A model generated the notes under the pieces. That model saw only the letters and a program-made list of their open reading frames with translations. It searched no databases and was not told where the DNA came from. Shown piece by piece: positions 1 through 9,605 of a stretch of DNA of 64,000 nt. A program made the position numbers and the translations under genes. This stretch comes from Cercospora beticola (Eukaryota; Ascomycota; Dothideomycetes; Mycosphaerellales; Mycosphaerellaceae), in assembly GCF_033473495.1 (NCBI RefSeq), contig NC_088941.1, positions 496,001 to 560,000 on the forward strand, given 5' to 3'. The stretch's first letter is position 1. Every line of letters starts with the position of its first letter.

Positions 1-149
1 TTCGATCAAGCTGAGAGGATCATGGAAGACCAGACGCTTCAGAGTAAAAGATCCCGCCCATTGCGATACAACTCCAGAAACGAACATTGCCTAGCCACTG
101 GTGACAATGGCGCGGCCAGCCGCGGCATTGATTGTGCCCAATGCTCTAC
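1..149. other. Window edge, no gene seen
   Basis: This stretch lies downstream of the minus-strand gene that ends at 150. I see no coding signal in it. Confidence 0.5.
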
Positions 150-914
150 TCACGAATCGTCTGTTATCCTAATCTTATAACGTTCCATCCACGCTTTCAC
201 TTCTGATACTGTGATTGAAGGCCTTCGAACAGCCTGAAGGTACTTGGCTAAGAAGTTTGCAGCATCTTGAGGATCATATTGCCGCGAAGGACCAGCTCCT
301 GATCCAGAGATCCGATGAAGCTTGGAGGTGAACGAGTATAGCCATGGCGCGGCTACCACCTGCAATCCAGGCTCGTCGAAGAGAACGTAATTTTGGCGGA
401 CAGCATCTTCCTGAATACGTCCGCGAAGGTCGACCGGAATGTGGAGGATGGTCTGATTGTTGAGCCAATGTGGATCCAAGCCTGACTTCTTAGCAACCTT
501 TTGTACCGCGGCACGGAGGTAGTTGGCCTGATCTGGGCTAATGCTGTCGGAGAAGATGTCTATATCATGTGTTGCATTGCGTGTTCCCAGAGACAAGGTA
601 GCAATCACACCACCGACACCGACGACTCTGAGGTACTGGCGCTTGCTGTGTAGATATTTTGCGACGGCGTGAAGGTGTGCTTGAATTTCCGCTCTGGTCA
701 TCTGTTGCTGCTCTGGCTGTTGGGTCCCACCTGGCTGCCGAGCTGCAGCTGGTACAGGCGCCAGATCTTCCAGGTGAAGATCACGGCGGCCTCTAAGACA
801 GAAGTGACACATGTTGATGCTTTGCTTTGCGCGAGTATCGTGGTGGCTCGAAGATTGGTTTCTTGATTGATGCAATGGTGTTGTGCAACTACTCGTCTCT
901 GCTCGGTGGCTCAT
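150..914 (-). CDS. Nucleotidyltransferase-fold protein (DUF7582-like)
   Basis: This single-exon gene encodes 254 aa from an ATG at 914. The first 70 or so residues are low-complexity (Ser, Gln, Pro). The core then shows a hydrophobic strand with GVGGVIATLSLG followed by THDIDIF, which fits the GG...DxD signature of nucleotidyltransferase-fold proteins. Later features are a Leu/Val strand with HIPVDLRG and a helical C-terminus. Fungal proteins of this kind are annotated DUF7582 and have no assigned substrate. Whether it is an active transferase, an antitoxin-like or a regulatory protein cannot be read from the sequence. The gene is tail to head with the phosphoesterase gene, 103 bp away. A short upstream exon cannot be excluded. 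Confidence 0.75.
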   Translation of the reverse strand: MSHRAETSSCTTPLHQSRNQSSSHHDTRAKQSINMCHFCLRGRRDLHLEDLAPVPAAARQPGGTQQPEQQQMTRAEIQAHLHAVAKYLHSKRQYLRVVGVGGVIATLSLGTRNATHDIDIFSDSISPDQANYLRAAVQKVAKKSGLDPHWLNNQTILHIPVDLRGRIQEDAVRQNYVLFDEPGLQVVAAPWLYSFTSKLHRISGSGAGPSRQYDPQDAANFLAKYLQAVRRPSITVSEVKAWMERYKIRITDDS

Positions 915-1017
915 ATAGTATCAAATGCAACTGCCGTGCCGCACGCCCTGAAACTGCTGGGATCCATAGCGTTGCGTGGTCTTTGTTCAGCGCGTAGTAC
1001 ACGCGCGCCTGCTGAGA

Positions 1018-1935
1018 TCACAGACGCACAGTCTGTACTGTCCGGATACTCTCCTCGCGAAGGCCCCCAACAGCTGATGCGTTGATCAGAATAGTGCTTT
1101 CTGCTTTGCGAGATAGACCCATAAGAGCCATGTGAAGTAGCAAGTATATCATGTGGAGCACAGCCAGTATACCGCCGTGGTGTGAGCACACATCCTCATA
1201 CAGGCGTTCAAACACATCGTAAATTATTACATCTCGACCATATCCTGCGTGGATGTGTCCAAAAACGTGCAGCTTTGGCTTCACTCGTTGGATTTCTTGC
1301 AGCAGGAAACCCTCACCCCAGCCTGCCACATCAAGGTGGAACTGGGGTGGAGAATGTGTGACAAGAATGTCAACAGCCATTGGGACGTGATGGCGGAAAA
1401 CATCAGCACCCTTGTCATACTGAAAAGCCCAGTTTCCATGCTTTCGAGTCGAAGGGTGTCCAAATATGGAAACTTTCCTCCCTCGAACATCTACGGTGCG
1501 AGAGGAATGCTCAAGATAGATGAGAGAACCCCACTGTAGCGCTTGTCGAGCTTCAGGTGAGAATCCGAACTCGGCAGATTTGGCAGCGTCAAGTATGATA
1601 TCGTGATTGCCTGCAATGACGAGCTTATGTGCGTGTGGTTGAGCATCCAGCCAATGTAATTGTGCTTGCAATTCTGCCGCGGTGCCGCCTTGGGTCAAGT
1701 CGCCCGCGTGAATGAGAATATCGCCCGGTGGAATTTTTGGTTGGCTGTTGTGAGTGTCCGACACGCAGACTACTGTAATATCGTCAGCAGTTTCAGGTGC
1801 TTGTTGCGAGCTCTGGTCGAGTGCTAAGCGCCGACGCCACGAATAGAGCGATTTGGCGAGTGTTGGGCATGGCGCATCCTGAAACTGTCGCCACCAGGGT
1901 GTTTCCTTCCGATGGATAATGGCATCCAATGCCAT
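1018..1935 (-). CDS. Calcineurin-like metallophosphoesterase
   Basis: This is a single exon of 305 aa. The open frame extends to a GTG at 1968, but the first ATG is at 1935. The metallophosphoesterase motifs occur in order: VSDTHN near residue 60, GDLTQGG, the GNHD box, a THSPPQ segment and FGHIHAGYG. These supply the Asp, His and Asn ligands of a two-metal centre. The arrangement matches the small fungal cytosolic phosphoesterases related to the human MPPED family. The substrate is unknown. The hydrophobic segment near the C-terminus (LHMIYLLLHMALMGL) and the final VGG motif also recur in fungal members. The gene is divergent from the gene at 2171, with 235 bp between the starts. Confidence 0.85.
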   Translation of the reverse strand: MALDAIIHRKETPWWRQFQDAPCPTLAKSLYSWRRRLALDQSSQQAPETADDITVVCVSDTHNSQPKIPPGDILIHAGDLTQGGTAAELQAQLHWLDAQPHAHKLVIAGNHDIILDAAKSAEFGFSPEARQALQWGSLIYLEHSSRTVDVRGRKVSIFGHPSTRKHGNWAFQYDKGADVFRHHVPMAVDILVTHSPPQFHLDVAGWGEGFLLQEIQRVKPKLHVFGHIHAGYGRDVIIYDVFERLYEDVCSHHGGILAVLHMIYLLLHMALMGLSRKAESTILINASAVGGLREESIRTVQTVRL

Positions 1936-2170
1936 ATTGCTCGAATGCAATACCCGGGTGGTAGACACGAAGGTGCAAAGTACATGTATGGAGGACGGAC
2001 GGACTCTTCACGAGACGTGTCTCGGAGATCGGATGAAAGTGACACCGGTGCATGTGACATCACAAGGACATATCCCTTGGTCCCCAGCCTCCAGGTTGGC
2101 CGGCCACAATCACAGCGCAGCAGTAGGAGATCGTCTTTACTGCACTAAACGGCGACTTTTAAGTGGCGTT

Positions 2171-2746
2171 ATGGGTTGTGCGCTGTCGAGCAGCAAGACT
2201 GCCGTCCACTCAACGCCGCCGGGACCCTCCGAATTGCTCTCGAACCCCAGGGAATTATATTACGTGCAAAGACCCAAGAACCGCAAACTGGATACACCCC
2301 TAGGGGCGATCTATCGCATCTACTGGGCTATTGTCATGGACGACACTATCGTCATGCGCAATGAGATCGAGTACTTCTGGACGCGAAAAGAAGATTCTTG
2401 GGTGCTGTCCAACATTCCTAGGCCTTCCGACCAGGATCTGGAGCGATTTGCCGTCATCTCTGCTATACCCTTCGCCCTTGCTGCCGCTTTCAATCGTCTT
2501 ATTGATCTCGGCTTGCCTAGAGACTCAGCGAAAGGGATATTGACTTCTGAAGAGCTAGAAGCGCTAGCTAAACGACCCAAAGTCCACGAGAAAGTCCCAC
2601 AATGGGCAGAAGAGGCGCAACCGCTCGAAAGCCCCCTGTATCTACCCACGGAAGGCCTCGGCGTACCTCAGACGACCGAAGACGCAGATCCCTTTCTGTT
2701 GCGAAAGAATGTATGGGTCCATAAACTACACATCTACTTCACTTGA
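2171..2746 (+). CDS. Conserved fungal protein with possible N-myristoylation signal
   Basis: This encodes 191 aa. The same frame is open further upstream to 1919, but the ATG at 2171 gives MGCALSSSK, a plausible myristoylation and palmitoylation start (Gly2, Cys3). The region before it lies in the divergent promoter. The body has a conserved-looking stretch with ELYYVQRPKNRKLDTPLGA and NEIEYFWTRKED, then NIPRPSDQDLERFAV and a helix ending NRLIDLGLPRD. I associate this pattern with fungal proteins of unknown function. It has no transmembrane helix or catalytic motif. The assignment of the lipid anchor is inference from the first nine residues. Confidence 0.6.
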   Translation: MGCALSSSKTAVHSTPPGPSELLSNPRELYYVQRPKNRKLDTPLGAIYRIYWAIVMDDTIVMRNEIEYFWTRKEDSWVLSNIPRPSDQDLERFAVISAIPFALAAAFNRLIDLGLPRDSAKGILTSEELEALAKRPKVHEKVPQWAEEAQPLESPLYLPTEGLGVPQTTEDADPFLLRKNVWVHKLHIYFT

Positions 2747-3241
2747 TCATGTGGCGCACTGTTCCATACTCCAAGTACCATGTTGTTACTACATTGTGGA
2801 GGAGCGGAGCACCTTCGGTCAAGGCTTTTGAGATGCTGGTACTCGGATTGCGCGGCCGTTGGGAGTCAGAGGTCGTTCGTCGCGACGAGCCGCCCATTGA
2901 GCAGGCGGAGCAAAACCAACGAATGGCTTGTTGGCCAGAGTCGGCGCTTGCAGATGTATGGCGCAAGAGATTTGGGCGATGCAGCTCTAGCTGGGAGACT
3001 GAGAGGAAAATGGTAGCAGGTGAGGTTACAATCGACGCGTGGAACACGCGGCAGAATCAAGCCTCCGAGCTGAGACCTCTTGCAGCTCTAACTGCAGCTG
3101 CCACAGAACACAAGCTGACCCTGACCTTGAGCTGAACATCTGCCCGGACACAACGCTTCCAGCACTGCTCTCATCCTGTCATCACAAACTACTCAAGAGC
3201 TGCTCTCCTCCAGCTCCAAATCATTACTTCCCACTGCCATC
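2747..3241. other. Intergenic, no convincing gene
   Basis: The stretch separates two plus-strand genes. An open frame of 130 codons (2743-3135) has no recognisable domain. The last 100 bases before 3242 are pyrimidine-rich, as in many fungal promoters. Confidence 0.5.
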
Positions 3242-3700
3242 ATGCCCTCCCCAATCCCCAAACCCTACACCCTCTTCTTCACCCTCCTCGACCCCCTAAT
3301 CGCCCTCTCAGGCATCTCCATGATGTTCTTCACTCCATCCCTCGTAACCTCCGCCTTCATCCCCTCCTCCCTCTCCCCCTACAACCCCCTCCAAACTTTC
3401 TTCCAACACCAACTCGGTGGCGCACTCCTCATGTGTGTAATCCTCCAACTCTTCCTTCTCCGAAAAACCAATGAGATTTGGATCTGGAAAACCTTTCAAG
3501 CAGGACAATTGGTTTATGATATTGCGTTGCTGTATAGCATTTTCTATGCTTTGGATCAACAAGGACGACTTCATCCGAGGGTGTATAGAGCCGAAGATTG
3601 GGGAAATATTGTAATTGTTGGGGTTTGTGCTATCGTGAGGGGGTTGTTTTGTTTTGGAATTGGGTTGGAGGGAGAGACGAAGGGGAGTAAGCGGGAGTGA
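3242..3700 (+). CDS. DUF7704-type small membrane protein
   Basis: This single-exon gene encodes 152 aa from an ATG directly after a CT-rich leader. It has four hydrophobic segments at about residues 8-30, 55-75, 83-105 and 123-145, with PxxPYTLFFTLLDPLIALSG at the N-terminus, and ends in a charged tail (GETKGSKRE). The pattern fits the DUF7704 family of fungal four-helix membrane proteins, whose function is unknown. Codon usage changes sharply within the gene: codons before about 3465 end mainly in C or A, later ones in G or T. Confidence 0.8.
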   Translation: MPSPIPKPYTLFFTLLDPLIALSGISMMFFTPSLVTSAFIPSSLSPYNPLQTFFQHQLGGALLMCVILQLFLLRKTNEIWIWKTFQAGQLVYDIALLYSIFYALDQQGRLHPRVYRAEDWGNIVIVGVCAIVRGLFCFGIGLEGETKGSKRE

Positions 3701-4097
3701 GAGTAATGGTACGGACCACATTTCCTTGAGAGTTACCTTTGGGTCGTTCAGCAGCTCGAAACCCAGTTTTCTGAGCACACAAGTGCTTCTGATGCTCTTT
3801 CAACAGCCACCGTGCCTGAAGCATTCGTCTTCAGGAGCATATCAAGCCTGGAAAAAAGATATCTCGGCTCCTCGACCGAATTACTGAACTCGAAGTTCAA
3901 ATCAGAATGCCTTTGGCGAATTAGCGACACGATTAGCCATCGTAAGAAATGACGTTGTATCTATGCGGCAAGACTATGAAGACCACCATGGAGCAAAATT
4001 GCAACTAGCAATGCTGGAAGCCAAAAGCGTTTGGCTACTATATCTACTCGCTCTGTTTAGCTCTATCTGTCGTACATATCCACTGTGCGCATAGTAT
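3701..4097. other. Convergent intergenic region
   Basis: These are the 3' ends of the DUF7704 gene and the NmrA-like gene. I see nothing else. Confidence 0.5.
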
Positions 4098-5042
4098 TTA
4101 AATCCCAGCCAACTCCTTCTGCAACAACTCAGTAATCTTGCCCTTTGGCGGCGCCAACGCAACAACCTCTCGACTCGTAGCCGCAGCGTTCGACGATCCG
4201 TCATAGAGAGTATACGCCTGGTCATGCATATACGACATCAAATACGTGGAAGGATGACCCTTGAGAAATTCGTCCAAGAACGTCCAATCCCGATAACTGA
4301 CATCTTGAATCTTCTCGCCAATATGCTTCTCAACCAATTTCACAAGCTGTTCACCAGTGACATCTTCCGGTCCATAGATGGAAAGTCGCTTGTGATTGAA
4401 CGGAGTGGTGTCATCTTGACTCAGTAAATGTGCGGCCAGAACTCCAACATCATCGGAATCCACTATTGCAATCGGTGCCTTTGGATCTAGATAGGTGCGG
4501 AACGTATTTTGTTTGCCCGTCTCTTTGAACTTCTTAACCCACTCCACCATGGGTGCGACAGTCATATTCTGGAAGATGGCCGGTTGCAAAGATGAGAAAT
4601 GCATCTCGCTGAATTCTGGCGAGCTGAGCATCTGTTCAATCGCCCAGTGTGCTCGCGGATAGTAGACTTTGCAAGTCGGAGTCACGTTTGCGGTGGTTGT
4701 GCTAATGCGAACAACGTACTTGACGCCAGCTTGTAGTGCATTGACAAGGAACTGGCTTTCCTCAGCAAAGTGCAGAGGTTCGTTGTGCGAGGCGATGAAG
4801 ATCCTGGTTATGTTGCGTTCGCGGAGCCATGTTTCTGTGATCTCGACCCAATTCTGCTCCTCTAATTCGACACCCGGGAGCTGTGCGAGCTTTTGAGCGG
4901 CAGCACCGCTCTTGGACCGTGTCAAAGCCAGTATATTGTGACTTGAGAGCGTCTGGCTTTTGGCAAGCAATTCAGGAAGGGTCTCAACAACGCTCCTGCC
5001 AGTGTTGCCTGTTGCACCGACAATGAGAATGGTGGGAGCCAT
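4098..5042 (-). CDS. NmrA-like NAD(P)-binding oxidoreductase
   Basis: A single exon of 314 aa starts at an ATG at 5042. The N-terminus has a Rossmann fold with the glycine motif GATGNTG at residues 9-15, after a beta strand (TILIV). This is followed by an NmrA-type core with YVVRIST near residue 110, YYPRAHWAIEQML and LQPAIFQNM. The atypical Rossmann motif and the lack of a clear YxxxK at the usual spacing place it with NmrA/HSCARG or quinone-oxidoreductase-like proteins. Members bind NADP(H) and act as redox sensors or reductases, so the substrate cannot be inferred. It is convergent with the preceding gene. Confidence 0.85.
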   Translation of the reverse strand: MAPTILIVGATGNTGRSVVETLPELLAKSQTLSSHNILALTRSKSGAAAQKLAQLPGVELEEQNWVEITETWLRERNITRIFIASHNEPLHFAEESQFLVNALQAGVKYVVRISTTTANVTPTCKVYYPRAHWAIEQMLSSPEFSEMHFSSLQPAIFQNMTVAPMVEWVKKFKETGKQNTFRTYLDPKAPIAIVDSDDVGVLAAHLLSQDDTTPFNHKRLSIYGPEDVTGEQLVKLVEKHIGEKIQDVSYRDWTFLDEFLKGHPSTYLMSYMHDQAYTLYDGSSNAAATSREVVALAPPKGKITELLQKELAGI

Positions 5043-6153
5043 GATTGAAGGCTGGATCGTGGGTGGGTGCTAGCGAGTTGAGGAAATTGTCTGAAGGTCG
5101 AATGTAGTCATGAGGTATCAGGCATGTATGTTACGTTATATACGCAGTGCCTGGTTTATGCAATCTGCTGAAAGATGCAGGATGCAGCATAATTTTGGTT
5201 GTGTAGCCACAATGGCTGGAGATCACTAAGCAATCCAGAGATCGACAGTGTCCGGTTGCCGGTCTCGTTTCTGCTGTCCGCTTCCGTGGTTCTAGCCGAC
5301 CAGATGTCTTCTCAAGGTGAACTCTGTTTGAGCTGTACGCGAGGAACATTCTTTGTTGCTGCTGACATCATTCGCTGCAAGATGGTGGATGGCTGTCTTG
5401 GCTACTCGCTGACCAAACCAAACATTGCTTGGCTTGTGGTCGCAAGCCCATGTGGCGAAGAGGTGCTGCGATACCCCGATGCACGCACACTGCATATCAT
5501 TTATAATCAAGACGTCGCCGGCACGCGTTCTAACATGCAAATGGTGCAGTCCAAATGCTTGGTGCACACGCGATCAGCATTGAATGTGTCGCGTCGCAGG
5601 GAGTCAAAGACTTTCGAGATGGTTCCGAGGCCCATAGACCATTTCATCGTTATGAGGCCGTGAATCGTTGCGAGTGGCTGTAGAGGGGGCATTCCCTATA
5701 AGGCTTCGTTGAATCTGTTCGTTCCGTCTGATGTTTGGGCACTGATTCAGCACGATGAACGAAATGTTGATATGTCGAGTGCGGTCGGAATATGTTAGCT
5801 GCGATGACGGACCGGTCGCGTGCTGTAAATGCTCCCGATGCATAGCAGGATGATGTGGAGCTGGTGGCTGCGAACAAGCGTCGAAATGTGTCAAGGGTCA
5901 ATGGATATCATTGCATTGCCCATTGCATTGCTGCATTAATACTGTCCGGTCTACCGATATAAACTCCGAACACCCTCGCTCAAAACCCAAACGTGCTGTC
6001 ATTGTAACCATTCAGGGGTATCATGTGAAGTATGTCGTGGTGTCGTGTCGACCATCTCCGTGTGCGCCGGTCGCTTTTCAATTCCAAAGTCGCTCAGAGG
6101 TACGGCACGACTCATCGTATCGTTATACCGTTTCATCATGTTTCCAATCCTCC
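5043..6153. other. 1.1 kb intergenic region
   Basis: Several overlapping open frames of 60-150 codons occur on both strands without a recognisable domain or consistent codon bias. The interval holds the upstream region of the NmrA-like gene and the 3' flank of the gene ending at 6154. Confidence 0.45.
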
Positions 6154-6555
6154 TTACCACCAACCAGGTGACGAACCCACAATGTCCGCATCGCGCTTCC
6201 TCTCGGCCATCTGTCGCTCGATGTCTGCCTGGGTGATGATCTTTGCTGGTGGTGTCGTGACCGGTGTGGAGCAGCCGCTGATGGAACCTTTGGCTGGCGG
6301 CGGGCTTTGCGATGAGCGAACAAAGCCCTGGAAGATGTTGCCCAATACGGTGGTGGAAGCCGGTCGCGAAAGCTGTGGTTGCTGTAGAAGAGATTGTGTG
6401 CACGGCTTGTCTTGCGAGGCGTTCTTCAAGGCGCCGGCTACCGCTGCAGCCTGTGCCTTGGCCTGCTGTTGTTGGATGTGGGCCAGGCGCCTGGCAGCGT
6501 CGGCGGCTTCGCGCTCCTCGTGGTATGCGGCAGGAAGAGAGTCGACGGGGAACAT
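6154..6555 (-). CDS. Small Ala/Gln-rich protein of unknown function
   Basis: This encodes 133 aa from the ATG at 6555; the open frame continues upstream, but without clear coding character. The sequence begins MFPVDSLPAAYHEERE and continues as a charged, Ala/Gln-rich helix (ARRLAHIQQQQAKAQA). A Ser/Pro/Thr-rich middle contains NIFQGFVRS and two TPPAK-type motifs, and the protein ends with QADIERQMAERK. No transmembrane segment or enzyme motif is present. The opposite strand is also open, but its translation is Trp/Cys/Arg-rich, as expected of a shadow. The protein may have an additional 5' exon. Confidence 0.5.
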   Translation of the reverse strand: MFPVDSLPAAYHEEREAADAARRLAHIQQQQAKAQAAAVAGALKNASQDKPCTQSLLQQPQLSRPASTTVLGNIFQGFVRSSQSPPPAKGSISGCSTPVTTPPAKIITQADIERQMAERKRDADIVGSSPGWW

Positions 6556-7778
6556 GGTGCCGCAGCGTCTGTGTGGTGTTGCTGGGTGTTGTGTGTTGGA
6601 GCAGTCGTTGATCGCAATCGGTGTGTTCTTTGTAGTGGCTGACGTAGGACAAGGTGGTGGTCGGCGATTAGAAATGGAGATGTTCCTGCTCCTGTGGATG
6701 GTGTCGCACGCGACTTCCTCCGAGCGTGACGTTTGTGGGCAGTCGTGACTTGGTTTGCCGGCCGTTCGGAAGGGGCAGCTGGAATCCCGTCGAACCGGTG
6801 CACGAGAGTAACGTGAGGTACTTGTGGCCCTGATCGGCCGTCGTGTGCCTGCGAACTGCTGCTTTTTGTCTCGTCGGGCACCGGGCGCGGGACACTCGCA
6901 CAATGTTCACGGCGACACAACGACACACGGACGGACGTGCTAAAATATGAGCGCTGGCGATAGCGAAGACAGCGGCGGGGTTGCGAGCAGAGGTTGAGGA
7001 AGCAGGATTCGCAGTCGAGTTGTAAGCCGGCTCACCGACCGCTCGCTGCTGCACGGAAATTGTCGTGATTCTGGGATGGAGGGACAAGCACTGCGCCGAG
7101 CCTGCCGCTGATTCGCTTTGTGCGTGCATTTGCGGGGAAGACCAGCGTCCAGCCTATTCTGTGGACCCGCAAGAGCCGGCATTCCAGAACTGCAGATCCG
7201 ACGATAGAACACCCGGCACACAGGCACCAGGAGTGCTGTTCGATCTGTACAACACCAACTGTTGCTCTTGGTCCTCCGCAAATCTACGACTGGTTAAAAC
7301 CTTGACTTCTTGTGGCACTTCTGTATGCTCTCTCACGGTGCTCGCAGAATGTTGCTCTCTGCCAGCGGTGTGCATCCAACGGCACAGCTTCCAGCTCCTG
7401 CGTGAAAAGCAGGTTTGACGGGCATGAACGCTTCGCACTCCGATGCACGACCAGCTCTCCCGCATGCAGCTGGTGCAGCTTACAACCACAGTTCCCAGCG
7501 AGACAGGTCGACCGCTTATGTTGAACGATAACTGCTGGATGGCGATGAGCGTTGGGGTTTCATCCGAATGCAACGTTTCACAGGCTCAAGATATTTCGAG
7601 ACGACACGCGCCGGAGAGGCATGGCGCCAGCAGCATGTGGTAATCTGAATGCTCATTCAAAGATCTCTAGGAAAGATTGTTCGAACTATTCAAGCAACGC
7701 GCAATCTCGTGTATGGAACCAATTCTCCAGCCCAGGCCGTGAATGCTCGATCTCCCGGACACAGCTCAAGTCTTACCC

Positions 7779-7802
7779 TCCACCACCGCCACCACCGCCG
7801 CC
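7779..7802. repeat. CCACCGCC-type microsatellite
   Basis: This is a short run of imperfect CCACCACCGCC units in non-coding sequence. Related CCT/CCG runs follow near 7985-8005. Confidence 0.7.
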
Positions 7803-9490
7803 TAAATACACTCGTCAGCACAAGAATCGTCTCACTGCGGCAATCGATACAACTTACCGCCACAACCACCACCACCTCCTCCATCGCCTATCATTCACAC
7901 GTCAGCTTCAGCGTCAGCACAACGTTTTTCCGCTCATCATATCCTTACCTCCAGAGAAATGTCCACCATGGTGTCCGCCACTATGTCCTCCTCCTCCGCC
8001 TCCGTCCCCACCGAAGAATCCTCCGCTAATGTTACACAACATCAGTGCTTGGCTCTCTTAGCAGCAGTAGGGTCCAGCTTACGATGCAACATACCCGCCG
8101 CTATGATATCCGTGTTTGTTGTGTCTTCTTGCATATCTGATAGAGGATATTAGCCCCCTGAAGAACAGGGAATGTGGACCAGTCAATACCTACCTGGCAT
8201 TTCGCCCGCCATACGAGGGCTTCGAAGATGCGCAACCCATGATGTTTCTGTTTCTGTTGTTGTTTCTGTCTCTTGAATCTCAATATCAACTTCAAAACAA
8301 AACTTCACAAATTTGTACAATCACTCAAGGTGGTCCCGAAACAAAGATCCTATATATCATCATCTTCCGCAGAAACGATTTCGTAGACTTGTCTCTCATT
8401 CCTACGAACCGATCAAAGCCCATCTACCATGTACGAATGAGATAACAGTAGCCTCCACAGCCCTGCGGCGCGGCATGCACAGAAAGAGGCTAGAAGGCAA
8501 GGCGCAAGGCTTAGACAAGACGAAGCACAACGCTCCGACAAATAACCATCGGTTTAGCAGGAAAGCACGCGCACAAACCCGAAAACCCGCCAATCGTGTG
8601 CTAAATGACCAGTTGTCACGAGATAAGTCATCGAGAATCCAACAGGAAGTAGGATTCCTGAGGCCTCCAAAGTTACGTTTACATCTGACGTCAAGTCGAA
8701 AGGCAAAGGCTGAGTTGTATGTGGGAGAGGTCATGCTTCGAATCCTTCGAGCATGGCGCAGTACAAGCTGAGTACAGGAGGTACAAACAGAGAACGTGGA
8801 GTAAGTAACTCCGGATTTCAGCCTGAAATTCGAGGCCACCGGGCGAAGCAACAACAAGATACTGTACTGTCATGTAGTCGGTCGTAACGCCTCTCTCTCC
8901 ACGAAGGAGACGGGTCAATGCATATATTTCCATACTGACGCTCTTGTGCGCCTGTAACTGAGAGTATGCAAGTATGTACAAAACGACCGAACTCTCGAGT
9001 CCATCTGGCTGGCTTGTCTTTCCACCATCGTCTCAAGCCACACGAAGAACAGCGCCTTCTAGCCAAAGTTCCCCGGCGAAAGCATCAATCGTTCCGAAAC
9101 GAGAGTCGAATCGAAGCATTCGTAAGCCGCCTTCTATGCAAAGAAGCGAGCGCAAGAAACAGAAGTGTATAAACACGCTTGTTGGCTCGCGGAAATGGAA
9201 AAAAAGAAGTAGTCCTCTCATCATGAATGCCTGGAAAGAGCAGCGCTGAAGAATAATGTTGTAACGGGGGTATTCCATGCTCTCCATCAAGTACAGGCCG
9301 CTTTCGCTGAACGCTCAATATCCACAAGTTTGCGTTCCGTAATCGAAGGAGGCAGAGAACAAAAAAGGCATAAAAAGACCAAGACGAGTCGTTAAACACA
9401 AAAACCTTGCCCGAATTGGATGCGTTGCGTGTCGCGAAGATTTGGAGGACATCTCACGACGCGTCCAAAGAATGGTCGTAGTGTTGGAGA

Positions 9491-9525
9491 TCGTCATCGT
9501 CATCGTCGTTCGTTCGTTCGTATCG
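9491..9525. repeat. TCGTCA / CGTT microsatellite
   Basis: Tandem TCGTCATCG units pass into CGTT repeats, in the 3' flank of the kinase gene. Confidence 0.7.
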
Positions 9526-9605
9526 TGGTTCAAGAAAGTTCGTCGTGAATACTTTTAGGGCCGGAACGTCCTTTTATCGAGCGGTTCTTTGCCCATGGAC
9601 CTGGG

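Larger units (their letters stand above)
6556..9605. other. 3 kb gene-poor stretch
   Basis: I found no frame that resembles a gene. The stretch contains short simple repeats (7779-7802, 9491-9525) and many small frames on both strands. It includes the 3' flank of the kinase gene. Non-coding transcripts or lineage-specific small exons could be present but cannot be supported. Confidence 0.45.

Noticed and set aside
2743..3135. 130-codon plus-strand frame
   Set aside because: It has no recognisable domain, and the upstream gene already ends at a natural stop. Codon use resembles non-coding sequence.
6032..6748. 238-codon plus-strand frame opposite the small Ala/Gln-rich gene
   Set aside because: Its translation is rich in Cys, Trp and Arg with no domain, as expected for the antisense shadow of the minus-strand Ala/Gln-rich frame.
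7660..7720. tRNA-like B-box (GTTCGAACT)
   Set aside because: No A-box, acceptor stem or anticodon arm could be built around it.
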